Assembly (NCBI GenBank): GCA_002498365.1 | Contig: DAHB01000005.1 | Coordinates: 343,393 to 407,392, forward strand | DNA: 64,000 bases | Reading direction: 5' to 3' | Origin: Methanomassiliicoccaceae archaeon UBA421 | GTDB taxonomy: Archaea; Thermoplasmatota; Thermoplasmata; Methanomassiliicoccales; Methanomethylophilaceae | Part shown: positions 1 to 6,841 of the stretch, piece after piece | Layout of the letters: the number at the start of each line of letters is the position of its first letter | Position numbering within the stretch: the stretch's first letter is position 1 | Made by a program: the position numbers and the translations under genes | Notes under the pieces: model-generated | The model's input: the letters and a program-made list of their open reading frames with translations, nothing else | What the model was told of the DNA's origin: nothing | Database searches by the model: none

Positions 1-1273
1 CCTTCGGGGTCTCCGCGGGCTTGGCAGGGACGGCCTCGGCCTTCGCTGCGGGCTTGGCAGCCGTCTCTTCCTTCGGGGCCGTGACCTGGAGCAACACCTC
101 GGAGAGGTCCATCACCTTGATCTTAGAGCCTATCTTCTTGGCACCCGCCTTCAGGTTCAGGACGCAGAACGGGCAACAGGATATTATCAGGTCTGCTCCC
201 ACCTCTTCCGCGTCTGCTATCCTCTCGGCGGCCACATTGACGGCGTAGTCTCCGTACTGGCTCTTGTAACCTCCACCCGCACCGCAACATCTGGAGGTGT
301 CCCTGTTGCGGTACATCTCCACGAATTCGATTCCTTTGATCTTCTTGATGACGTTCCTGGGCGGTTCGAACACTCCGGCGTGCCTTCCGAGGTGGCACGG
401 GTCGTGGTAGGTCGCCTTTGCTTTGAACTCGTTGTTGAGGGGCAGCTTCCTCTCGGCGATGAGCCTCTCGATGTACTGCGAGAAGTGGTAGACGTTCTGG
501 CCGGCCTTCGAATAGAATTTGCCGGCGTCGTTGAGGATCGTCTTGTAGCATCCGGAGCAGGTCATGACCATGTCCTTGGCGCCCGTGCCGTCCGCGGTCT
601 CGACGGTGTGCTCCGAGAACTTGAGGGAAAGGGTCCTGTCTCCGGTCCTTATCAGAGGGGAGGTGCAGCACCATTCTTCGGACCCCATCGTGCCGATCTT
701 GACGCCGGCGCGCGCCATGACGGTCACGCCCGCCTTGGCGATCTCCATCATCCTGTAGGATGCTGTGCATCCTGCGAAGAATATGACGTCGGGGACTGCC
801 GTGTTCTCCACGTCCTTGGGCCACCAGGCGGACCTAGTCTCGTCGGGCTCGCCGTAGGGGTTGTGGTTCTCCTCGATCTTCTCGTGCATGGCCTTGTGGG
901 CCGGCATCGGCCCGTATTCGTTCTTGACGAGCCAGTTCCTCACGTTCTCCCAGAGTTCCACCAGGTGGATGTTGGCATGGCATACTGCTTCGCAGTTCCC
1001 GCAACCGGTGCATTTGTACATTGCGTCCACGAACTCCGGGCTGACCGTGACCTTCCTGCCCAGAAGTTTGTCTTCGAAGCCCATCCCTGCCTTGTCCAGC
1101 TGGTTCAGGTAGTATATTTTTCCCCTGGGGGTCACAGACTCCCACGGAGTCTGTCCGTGGGCCTCGCACACGGAGATGCAGTAACCGCACTGAACGCACT
1201 GCGTCAGCTCTTTCTGGATCCTGGGGAGCTTTATCGACTTGGGTGCTTCCGCTTTAATTGTAATTTCCACCAT
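1..1273 (-). CDS. HdrD-like Fe-S / CCG-domain oxidoreductase subunit (3' end outside window)
   Basis: The gene runs off the left edge, so 424 codons are visible from ATG at 1273. Two ferredoxin-type clusters are seen near the N-terminus (C26-x2-C-x2-C-x3-C in CVQCGYCISVC, and CTGCGNCEAVC). Two cysteine-rich CCG-type domains follow (AGCTASY / EEWCCTSP / CSGC, then DPCHLGRH / RCCGAGGG / CCPFC). This is the layout of HdrD, the heterodisulfide reductase catalytic subunit, and of GlcF-like relatives. By family knowledge it would reduce CoM-S-S-CoB or a related substrate at a special [4Fe-4S] cluster. The first CCG motif reads CCT instead of CCG. The visible C-terminus is a low-complexity Ala/Lys/Pro/Glu tail, not typical of HdrD. 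HdrD is the best guess; a GlcF- or LdhE-like electron-transfer protein is the alternative. Confidence 0.75.
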   Translation of the reverse strand, partial: MVEITIKAEAPKSIKLPRIQKELTQCVQCGYCISVCEAHGQTPWESVTPRGKIYYLNQLDKAGMGFEDKLLGRKVTVSPEFVDAMYKCTGCGNCEAVCHANIHLVELWENVRNWLVKNEYGPMPAHKAMHEKIEENHNPYGEPDETRSAWWPKDVENTAVPDVIFFAGCTASYRMMEIAKAGVTVMARAGVKIGTMGSEEWCCTSPLIRTGDRTLSLKFSEHTVETADGTGAKDMVMTCSGCYKTILNDAGKFYSKAGQNVYHFSQYIERLIAERKLPLNNEFKAKATYHDPCHLGRHAGVFEPPRNVIKKIKGIEFVEMYRNRDTSRCCGAGGGYKSQYGDYAVNVAAERIADAEEVGADLIISCCPFCVLNLKAGAKKIGSKIKVMDLSEVLLQVTAPKEETAAKPAAKAEAVPAKPAETPK

Positions 1274-1290
1274 TGGTCTTCCTCGGAAAA

Positions 1291-1318
1291 GGTCGCGTTT
1301 GCGACCTGTATTTATAGA
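1291..1318 (-). promoter_or_regulatory. Promoter with palindrome for the HdrD-like gene
   Basis: Read on the minus strand, a TATA-like box (CTATAAATAC, about 1309-1318) precedes the HdrD-like ATG at 1273. Directly between the box and the expected transcription start lies a perfect inverted repeat GGTCGC-N4-GCGACC (1291-1306). Its position suits a repressor site or a hairpin at the very 5' end of the mRNA. A second inverted repeat, TTCGGCC-N9-GGCCGAA (1357-1379), lies farther upstream. The function is inferred from position only. Confidence 0.45.
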
Positions 1319-1448
1319 AGGCAAACACGTCTGCTTCTATATTAAGCCTTTTCGACTTCGGCCGTTCCCGATGGCCGAAAACTGCGTAAAAGTGGGCGAA
1401 AAAACAGCTATGGCACATTGAGCGGATAACGACGTGAAAAAGGGAGAG

Positions 1449-1521
1449 TGGGCCCGGTCGGATTTGAACCGACGACCACCCGGTTATGAGCCGGGCGCTC
1501 TGCCAGCTAAGCTACGAGCCC
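1449..1521 (-). tRNA. tRNA with CAT anticodon (elongator Met or Ile2)
   Basis: The minus strand folds into a full cloverleaf: acceptor GGGCTCG/CGGGCCC with A73, anticodon stem CCCGG/CCGGG and loop CTCATAA, giving anticodon CAT, and T-loop TTCAAAT. No CCA is encoded. It is not an initiator by its acceptor end. GGGCTC-type acceptors are common in archaeal tRNA-Ile2, whose C34 is changed to agmatidine to read AUA, so Ile2 is a real alternative to elongator Met. Confidence 0.9.
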
Positions 1522-1571
1522 CCAGGGACGGTTAGAAGAGGAATAGGATAAAAATCTATCGAGGAAAAAAA

Positions 1572-1647
1572 TGGCGCCGTCGCACGGGCTCGAACCGTGG
1601 ACCTTGTGATTAACAGTCACACGCTCTACCGACTGAGCTACGACGGC
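1572..1647 (-). tRNA. tRNA-Asn(GTT)
   Basis: Minus-strand cloverleaf with acceptor GCCGTCG/CGACGGC, discriminator G73 and an encoded CCA at 1572-1574. The anticodon stem TGTGA/TCACA holds loop CTGTTAA, anticodon GTT, which reads asparagine codons. It lies in tandem with the CAT tRNA, about 50 bases upstream of it on the same strand. Confidence 0.95.
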
Positions 1648-1681
1648 CTGTGAAGTGCAAAGGACGGCTTGTATTAAAGCA

Positions 1682-1996
1682 TTACGTACCAGGAATCTGC
1701 GCCCGGACCTCCTCGATCCGCTCTTTCAGCTCTTTCAGGTATTCGGACATCTCGCGCATGAAGCCTTCGTACTTCTCGGAAACGACCGCGCCGTCCGGGG
1801 TCGCAACTATGACTCCGTCGCGTTCCAGCATCCTAAGGGAGTAGCGCACCTTGTGTCTGGGCAGTTCCAGTATCTCGGAGAGCCTGATTATTCCGACCGG
1901 CTGGTTCTCTCTGGTGATCCTGAGCATCTTTATATGGCGCTCTATGAGCTCGATCTCCTTGTACGCCCCGCTGGTCAGCCTGCTGTCCTCGTCCAT
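1682..1996 (-). CDS. Small winged-helix transcriptional regulator
   Basis: A 104-residue protein. The ATG at 1996 (MDEDSRLTSG) is preferred because the open frame upstream does not look like protein and a promoter-like AT stretch lies just behind it. Residues about 10-70 read as a winged helix (IELIERHIKMLRI, then VGIIRLSEILELPRHKVRY and RMLERDGVIV), followed by a charged C-terminal helix (MREMSEYLKELKERIEEV) that may dimerise. Such short HTH proteins are common in Euryarchaeota. The target is unknown. It sits downstream of a 56-residue zinc-ribbon gene on the same strand. Confidence 0.7.
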   Translation of the reverse strand: MDEDSRLTSGAYKEIELIERHIKMLRITRENQPVGIIRLSEILELPRHKVRYSLRMLERDGVIVATPDGAVVSEKYEGFMREMSEYLKELKERIEEVRAQIPGT

Positions 1997-2068
1997 GCCG
2001 ATACCTACCACTATACACGTTCGGTTTAACGCCCCAAAATAAAAACGGGGCAACGGCACGCCAAGCGA

Positions 2069-2239
2069 TCAGCGGCCGTACCACTTCATCTTGTCGCCCC
2101 ATCTCGAGTAGTACTTCCAGTACCCTTGGATGAACGACCCGCAGCAATCCAGGGCTTTCTGCTCCGCTTCAAGACCTTTGTAGGTCTTGTAGCACTTGAG
2201 GCACTGGAATCTAAGTTCGGGCTCTTTCTTTTTGGCCAT
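2069..2239 (-). CDS. 56-residue zinc-ribbon-like protein
   Basis: A short lysine-rich protein starting MAKKKEPEL, with FQCLKCYKTY and, 18 residues on, DCCG, consistent with a single zinc-binding site. The tail is aromatic (GYWKYYSRWGDKMKWYG). The start at 2239 is supported by a TATA-like AAATAAACC/TTTATTTATT stretch about 20-30 bases upstream on the minus strand. Small basic zinc-ribbon proteins of this kind in archaea often bind nucleic acid or the ribosome, but no function can be assigned here. Confidence 0.65.
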   Translation of the reverse strand: MAKKKEPELRFQCLKCYKTYKGLEAEQKALDCCGSFIQGYWKYYSRWGDKMKWYGR

Positions 2240-2504
2240 TGAGTTACGGAAGGTACGACCAATAAATAAACCTTTAGTGGGCTTAGCGGTATGAATATAA
2301 TCCACCCACCAATGTGCCAGTGTCAGCGATGTCGGCCTACGGCGGAGGGTAAAGGGCCGCGTCCGTTCCGGAAGCGGATCGATAGCCGGGCCCCGAATGC
2401 TGAAAAACGAGCGGTTAAAATAGATGCGGGATATGCGGGATTGCACGGTTTTTACCGAATTCTTCAGGAATAATATTATATCCACATGCTATTGGTGTAC
2501 GTTC

Positions 2505-3005
2505 ATGAACAAGATCAAGGTCATCAACGAGCCGTCCGAGCTAGTACCGATGCTCAGGTCCGTTGATACGCCCATAAAAAGGGAGGTGCTGAAGGAGGTG
2601 ACCTTGGAATGGAGAACGGTCGGAGAGATCGAAGAGAAATACGGTCAGGAAGGGAAAGACGCGCTCGTTTTCTTCGAGAAGATGAAGCTGGTCGAGACCA
2701 GATGGCTTTCCACGGGTGGAAACTACCCTGAAAAATCGTACCATACCTATTACACGTCCTTCAGCATGAACGCGCAGTGGCCGGTGTACGAGATCAGCGA
2801 TGTATTGGCGGCCGCCATGATGAGCAACGAGGAATATTCCGTGCTCGAGGAGAAGATCCTGGCGGAGCTCGGCTCCGCCGGCAGGTTCTCAGGCGATGTC
2901 GCCGAGGCGCTGGGTCTTACTTCTACTATGCTCAAGAGCCTGGTCCGCAGGTCCGTCAGGATGGACTATAGGGGCCACAGGATAGAGCCCATAAAAGAAG
3001 AGTGA
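2505..3005 (+). CDS. wHTH transcriptional regulator, ArsR-like
   Basis: A 166-residue protein starting at ATG 2505, 25-35 bases after an AT-rich TATA-like element (TAATATTATATCC, about 2470-2482). Residues 25-70 carry a winged helix (PIKREVLKEV, WRTVGEIEEKYG, ALVFFEKMKLVETRW). A region with PEKSYHTYYTSF follows, then a second helical region (YSVLEEKILAEL, EALGLTSTMLKSLVRRS) that may be another DNA-binding unit. This resembles archaeal regulators with a duplicated wHTH. The 3' end touches the next gene, aTrm56, so the two are probably co-transcribed. Confidence 0.7.
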   Translation: MNKIKVINEPSELVPMLRSVDTPIKREVLKEVTLEWRTVGEIEEKYGQEGKDALVFFEKMKLVETRWLSTGGNYPEKSYHTYYTSFSMNAQWPVYEISDVLAAAMMSNEEYSVLEEKILAELGSAGRFSGDVAEALGLTSTMLKSLVRRSVRMDYRGHRIEPIKEE

Positions 3006-3007
3006 AC

Positions 3008-3529
3008 ATGTCCGAGATACGGATAATGAGGATAGGTCACAGGCCCGACAGGGACAAGAGGGTGACAACCCACGTGGCACTGTCGTCAAGGGCGCTCGGG
3101 GCAAGCGGCATATGCGTCGACACCTACGACCCGAAGCTAGAAGAGGGGATCAGAAGCGTAGCGGACCGCTTCGGCGGCAGCTATACGATCGAGACCGGCG
3201 TAAAGTGGCGGGAGGCGGTCGGGAAGTTCGACGGCACCGTAGTCCACCTGACCATGTACGGCCAGAGGATGGACGAGGCCCTTCCCAAGATACCCAGGGA
3301 CAAGGACCTCATGGTCATCGTCGGGGCGGAGAAGGTTCCGCCCGAAGTGTACCAGCGTGCGGACTTCAACGTGTCGGTGGGGAACCAGCCGCACTCCGAG
3401 ATCGCCGCGCTGGCGATCTTCCTTTACTGTTTCACGGGCGGGAGTTCGCTATACTCGGACAGGGATGGCAAGATGACGGTCATACCGAACGAAAGGGGGA
3501 AGACGGTTGTCGAGAACATACCCAGATGA
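3008..3529 (+). CDS. trm56: tRNA (cytidine-56-2'-O)-methyltransferase, aTrm56
   Basis: A SPOUT-fold methyltransferase that methylates the 2'-OH of C56 in the T-loop of archaeal tRNAs, using S-adenosylmethionine. The opening IRIMRIGHRPDRDKR and later motifs (VVHLTMYGQ, LMVIVGAEKVP, VGNQPHSEIAALAIFL) are typical of the aTrm56 family. The length of 173 residues is normal. A GTG at 3002 overlaps the upstream stop; ATG at 3008 is chosen. The 3' end overlaps the HD-domain gene by 23 bases, so the three genes from 2505 form an operon. Confidence 0.9.
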   Translation: MSEIRIMRIGHRPDRDKRVTTHVALSSRALGASGICVDTYDPKLEEGIRSVADRFGGSYTIETGVKWREAVGKFDGTVVHLTMYGQRMDEALPKIPRDKDLMVIVGAEKVPPEVYQRADFNVSVGNQPHSEIAALAIFLYCFTGGSSLYSDRDGKMTVIPNERGKTVVENIPR

Positions 3530-4100
3530 GAAACAGTGCCTCAAGATACTGAAAGATTCAGGCTGTTCCCAGCGCGTCACCGTCCACTGCCGCACCGTGC
3601 GCGCGGTGGCAGACGTCATTGCGGAGAGGATGCCGGATTGCGACCGCGGCCTGGTGACCGCCGGCGCTTTGCTGCACGACCTGGGCAGGTCCAGGGACCA
3701 CAGCATAATGCATGCCGTCGTTGGTGCGGAGATGGCCGAGAAGCTGGGCCTCCCGCAAGAGCTTGTAGAGATCATACGCAGGCACACCGGCGCCGGGCTC
3801 GACGAAGAGGACGTGGCGATGTTTGGCCTGCCTGGCTGGGACTATATTCCGAGGACGATAGAGCAGAAGATAGTGGCCGCCGCCGACAACCTCGTCAGCG
3901 ACTCGTCCCTGGTATCGCACCGCGTTCCGGCAGAGAAGCTCCGCGGAAAGGGGGCGCCCAGAGGCGCGGACCGCATCATAGCCCTTCATAAGGAGCTCTC
4001 CGACAGGGTGGGCTTCGACCTGGACCTCATCGTTGAAATGATAGGGGAGCATCCTGCGGAGGGCCACCCTCAGCGCCGACATGCTCAGGAAAAGTCCTGA
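3507..4100 (+). CDS. HD-domain phosphohydrolase (archaeal TIGR00295-type)
   Basis: A 197-residue protein with an HD metal-binding signature: a first His in VTVHCRTV, the HD pair in ALLHDLGRSRDH, a His in IRRHTGAG, and a late Asp in AAADNLVSD. Such proteins hydrolyse phosphate esters or nucleotides with divalent metals; the substrate of this archaeal family is not established. Overlap with aTrm56 suggests translational coupling and a possible link to tRNA metabolism. The last 25 codons overlap the PRC-barrel gene on the opposite strand (4027-4100), and the C-terminus is basic and low-complexity (HPQRRHAQEKS). Confidence 0.8.
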   Translation: MSRTYPDEKQCLKILKDSGCSQRVTVHCRTVRAVADVIAERMPDCDRGLVTAGALLHDLGRSRDHSIMHAVVGAEMAEKLGLPQELVEIIRRHTGAGLDEEDVAMFGLPGWDYIPRTIEQKIVAAADNLVSDSSLVSHRVPAEKLRGKGAPRGADRIIALHKELSDRVGFDLDLIVEMIGEHPAEGHPQRRHAQEKS

Positions 4101-4311
4101 GTATAACGGCGTCCCCGATCCCCCGTACCCATCCGAAGGGTATGGATATCGCGACGTCCTCGTCCACCAGCACGGGGTTCGCCTGTTCCACGTAAAGGCC
4201 GGTAGCCCGCATGGCCGAAATGTCGATCACCACTTCGTCCACCGTTCCGACGAACATCCCGCGCGGCTCGTATATCTCCAATCCTATGACGTCAGACAGT
4301 GTTTCCAACAT
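4027..4311 (-). CDS. PRC-barrel domain protein
   Basis: A 94-residue protein whose first 75 residues match the PRC-barrel beta pattern (DVIGLEIYEPRGMFVGTVDEVVID, then VAISIPFGWVRGIGDAVIL). In archaea stand-alone PRC-barrels of this size include the CdpB proteins that tie FtsZ to SepF in cell division, though most are uncharacterised. The last 20 residues look unstructured and come from the stretch that overlaps the HD gene. It is transcribed divergently from thioredoxin across 70 bases. Confidence 0.75.
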   Translation of the reverse strand: MLETLSDVIGLEIYEPRGMFVGTVDEVVIDISAMRATGLYVEQANPVLVDEDVAISIPFGWVRGIGDAVILRTFPEHVGAEGGPPQDAPLSFQR

Positions 4312-4340
4312 GTGGGCCCTCTATCCTCCTATGGTGTAAG

Positions 4341-4374
4341 TTATTTATTTATTCCCCCTCATAACGGATGGAGG
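4341..4374 (+). promoter_or_regulatory. trxA promoter TATA box and ribosome site
   Basis: An AT-rich TATTTATTTATT element at 4341-4352 lies about 30 bases upstream of GGAGG at 4370-4374, which in turn is 7 bases from the thioredoxin ATG at 4382. This fixes both the start and the direction of the trxA-trxB-regulator operon. Confidence 0.5.
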
Positions 4375-4381
4375 AATAAAG

Positions 4382-4690
4382 ATGGTAGCAGAACTGAACG
4401 AGTCCACATTTGACAGTTTTATCGACGGTAACAAGAAGGCGCTCATAGACTGCTGGGCGCCCTGGTGCGGGCCCTGCAGGAGGATGGGGCCGATCATAGA
4501 GGAGATTGCCGCCGAGGCGAAGGACTTCGCCGTGGCGAAGCTCAACACGGACGACAACCAGTCGATAGCGGTGAGGTTCAAGATCAACGCCATACCCACG
4601 CTCCTGGTGTTCAAGGACGGAGTCCTAGTACAGACCCTCGTCGGGCTCAGGCCGAAGGACGACATACTCAGGATAATGAGCGGAATCTGA
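4382..4690 (+). CDS. trxA: Thioredoxin
   Basis: A 102-residue cytosolic disulfide reductase. The classic active site WCGPC is present (C29 and C32 in WAPWCGPCRRM), with the conserved cis-proline in AIPTLLVF. It reduces protein disulfides using electrons from the reductase encoded immediately downstream (1 base between stop and ATG). An additional Cys at position 24 lies just before the active site. Length and motifs are ordinary. Confidence 0.95.
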   Translation: MVAELNESTFDSFIDGNKKALIDCWAPWCGPCRRMGPIIEEIAAEAKDFAVAKLNTDDNQSIAVRFKINAIPTLLVFKDGVLVQTLVGLRPKDDILRIMSGI

Positions 4691-4691
4691 A

Positions 4692-5579
4692 ATGGAAACT
4701 GACATCGTTGTGATAGGCGCCGGCCCCTCGGGGATACAGGCGGCCATATATGCGGCCAGAAGGAAGGTCTCCACGGTCATCGTCGGGAAGCCTTCCAATT
4801 CGGCGGCGGCGGACGCCCACATAGAGAACTATTTCGGAGTGGTCGGACCGGTCAAGGGGATAGACCTCCTGGGGAACGGGATAAAGCAGGCGACGGCGTT
4901 CGGCGCCGAATTCGTGGAGGAGAACGTGATCTCGGCCGAACGCGACGGTAAGCTCTTCATCGTCAAGACGGAGACGGGAAAGGAGTACACGGCCAAATCC
5001 GTGATCGTTGCCACCGGGATATCCAGGGTAAAGCTGGGCATACCCGGCGAGAAGGAGTTCATAGGCAAGGGCGTTAGCTACTGCTCGGTGTGCGACTGCA
5101 ATTTCTACAAGGGGAAGACCGTGGCGGTCATCGGTGACGAGACCGAGGCGGCGATGTCCGCAGACCTCATGACCAAGTACGCCACACAGGTCTATTGGAT
5201 GACCAAGGACCCCAAGGCCGCGAAGGCTCTGGTGGACCGCGCACTGCTGGCAGGCGTGGTCATGAGGGACTCGCCTCCGAAAGAGATCAAAGGGGACGGT
5301 AAGGTCGGCGCCCTGGTGCTGGAGGACGGCTCCGAGATAGCCGTGGACGGTATCTTCATAGAGCTGGGCGCGAAATCCGCGGCGGACCTGGTCATGGACA
5401 TGGACCTGATGCCGGAAATGGACGATACGATAAAGGTAGATGCGAAATACGCCACAAAGGTCCCGGGCCTGTTCGCCTGCGGCGACGTCGTCGGCAAACC
5501 CTGGCAGGTGGCCAGGGCGGTAGGCCAGGGATGCATGGCAGGCCTATCGGCGGCCGACTATGTGAAGGGCGCCAAATGA
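4692..5579 (+). CDS. trxB: Thioredoxin reductase-like flavoprotein, without an NADPH motif
   Basis: A 295-residue FAD protein that should reduce the adjacent thioredoxin. It has the FAD motif GAGPSG (residues 9-14), the redox pair C131-x2-C134 in CSVCDCNF, and the C-terminal FAD motif LFACGDVVG. The second nucleotide-binding site is odd. The usual GGGxSA is replaced by GDETEA (148-153), and the downstream HRRxxxRA motif reads MTKDPKAAKAL. Loss of these residues is known in the F420H2-dependent enzyme of Methanocaldococcus and in the Thermoplasma enzyme that does not use NADPH. A non-NADPH donor such as F420H2 is therefore inferred. The gene overlaps the next one by 4 bases (ATGA). Confidence 0.85.
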   Translation: METDIVVIGAGPSGIQAAIYAARRKVSTVIVGKPSNSAAADAHIENYFGVVGPVKGIDLLGNGIKQATAFGAEFVEENVISAERDGKLFIVKTETGKEYTAKSVIVATGISRVKLGIPGEKEFIGKGVSYCSVCDCNFYKGKTVAVIGDETEAAMSADLMTKYATQVYWMTKDPKAAKALVDRALLAGVVMRDSPPKEIKGDGKVGALVLEDGSEIAVDGIFIELGAKSAADLVMDMDLMPEMDDTIKVDAKYATKVPGLFACGDVVGKPWQVARAVGQGCMAGLSAADYVKGAK

Positions 5580-6088
5580 CGGTCGACGACCTGGTCGCCG
5601 GCATGCTCAGGGAAGAGGGTGGATTCCAGAAGGCCCTACGCTCCGTTCTGGAGGACGAGTTGGACATGACGCTCGCCGAGTTCTGCGCCGCATCGGGCCT
5701 TTCACCCTCCACCGTGTACAAGATACTGGAGGAGAAGCGCGAGCCCAACATACGGACCGTAAGAGAGATAATCAAGGCGGTCCGCACGCTCACCGACCCG
5801 TCGACCGAGCACTTCATCGCCATCATAGCGTCCAACGTGTCCATGGACTCCCTTCCCGGCACAGCCGAGGTCAGCGGAAGAGTGGTCCCGCTCAGGGAAT
5901 ATCCCGTTAACACTGTGGAGGACGCGATAATAGCCGCTGTCAGGGCGGAACGCGACGGCGCCCTGGCCGTGATATGCGCTCCGATAGTCGCGCCTACGGT
6001 GGAGAAGATACTTACCATCCCGGTCTCCAGGGTCATACCGACCGTGAGCATTCTGAGGGCGATCGACCGATTACAGGGAATAATTTGA
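5576..6088 (+). CDS. XRE-type HTH transcriptional regulator
   Basis: A 170-residue protein whose ATG overlaps the trxB stop, so it is part of the thioredoxin operon. Residues 25-70 form a helix-turn-helix of the lambda-repressor type (MTLAEFCAASGLSPSTVYKILEE, EPNIRTVREIIKAVR). The remaining 100 residues form an alpha/beta domain (VEDAIIAAVRAERDGALAVI, PTVEKILTIPVSRVIPTV) of the type found in a conserved methanogen regulator family. The ligand and targets are unknown; its position suggests redox control of trxAB or autoregulation. Confidence 0.75.
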   Translation: MTVDDLVAGMLREEGGFQKALRSVLEDELDMTLAEFCAASGLSPSTVYKILEEKREPNIRTVREIIKAVRTLTDPSTEHFIAIIASNVSMDSLPGTAEVSGRVVPLREYPVNTVEDAIIAAVRAERDGALAVICAPIVAPTVEKILTIPVSRVIPTVSILRAIDRLQGII

Positions 6089-6100
6089 AAAATTAAAATA

Positions 6101-6129
6101 CCACCTTTACTATTTATGCGGAAAGGTGG
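6101..6129. promoter_or_regulatory. Inverted repeat over the start of the wHTH gene
   Basis: A perfect inverted repeat CCACCTTT-N13-AAAGGTGG spans 6101-6108 and 6122-6129, immediately after an AT-rich TATA-like stretch (6085-6100) and covering the GTG start at 6126. It could be an autoregulatory operator, or, in RNA, a hairpin that hides the AAAGGTGG ribosome site. Confidence 0.4.
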
Positions 6130-6590
6130 TTATTCTGTTCGAAGTCCAGGTAGTCAGCAACACGCCGATGAACGCCGTACCGGAAGTTGACATCGTGGCG
6201 GAGGCCTTTCTGATACAGATCGGGTACATCCCCAAAGGATACGATCCCAAAACCTCGGCCACCGGCCTAAGGGACAGCGTCCCGTACCGTTTGTTCATGG
6301 ACTATCTTATGGGCAACACCTCCAAGGCATGGACGGTCGAGGAGCTGGCACTGCTCCTGGGAACAACAAGGCCGACGATATACAGGCACATCAACAAGCT
6401 GAAATCCCTCGACCTGCTGGAGGGCGTCGACACCGAGTTCGAGGGCCAGAAGCGGAAAGGGTACCGCATAAGGTACGGGAACCTGAGCATGGCCTGGAGC
6501 TTTACGGAGGAGAACGTGAAAATGGCCATGAACAACTACAGGAGCACCGTGGACCATCTCCAGGGACTCTTCGCTGAGAGGAAGGGTTGA
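6126..6590 (+). CDS. wHTH DNA-binding protein
   Basis: A 154-residue protein. GTG at 6126 is the only start near the promoter that keeps the conserved-looking N-terminus (ILFEVQVVSNTP). An alternative ATG lies 14 codons in. Residues 58-105 form a winged helix (RLFMDYLMG, WTVEELALLLGTTRPTIYRHINKL, LDLLEGV). The C-terminus is helical. The protein is probably a transcription factor. It is followed after 2 bases by a small gene and then elp3, so it may lead an operon. Confidence 0.65.
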   Translation: MVILFEVQVVSNTPMNAVPEVDIVAEAFLIQIGYIPKGYDPKTSATGLRDSVPYRLFMDYLMGNTSKAWTVEELALLLGTTRPTIYRHINKLKSLDLLEGVDTEFEGQKRKGYRIRYGNLSMAWSFTEENVKMAMNNYRSTVDHLQGLFAERKG

Positions 6591-6592
6591 AG

Positions 6593-6790
6593 ATGTCGGA
6601 GGAAGGGAGCTACGGGCTCCGCCCCGGTTCCGTGTACATGGTGAGGTTCGGAAAGGAAGAGAACGCGGCGACCGGGACGTTCCGCGGATACACCGTCATA
6701 GGCTCCGAGACCGCGGTGGTCATAGAGTCCGGCGGGAGGGTCCTTTACATACCGGCCACGGCCATCGTCTGCATGGCCCTGGTAGAGTAG
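6593..6790 (+). CDS. Small beta-rich protein ending in TAG (possible readthrough)
   Basis: A 65-residue protein from ATG 6593, two bases after the wHTH gene. The sequence is rich in beta strands (GSVYMVRFG, ATGTFRGYTVIG, AVVIESGGRVLYIP) and could be a small Sm- or SH3-like barrel; no family was recognised. It is the only apparent gene in the window that ends in TAG (6788-6790). If the amber codon is decoded as pyrrolysine the frame continues for 15 more codons (starting APDKKQHAA) to TGA at 6836-6838, three bases before elp3. The short form is the default call. Confidence 0.6.
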   Translation: MSEEGSYGLRPGSVYMVRFGKEENAATGTFRGYTVIGSETAVVIESGGRVLYIPATAIVCMALVE

Positions 6791-6841
6791 GCCCCTGACA
6801 AGAAGCAGCACGCCGCCAACGAAATCTACTACGGATGAGAG

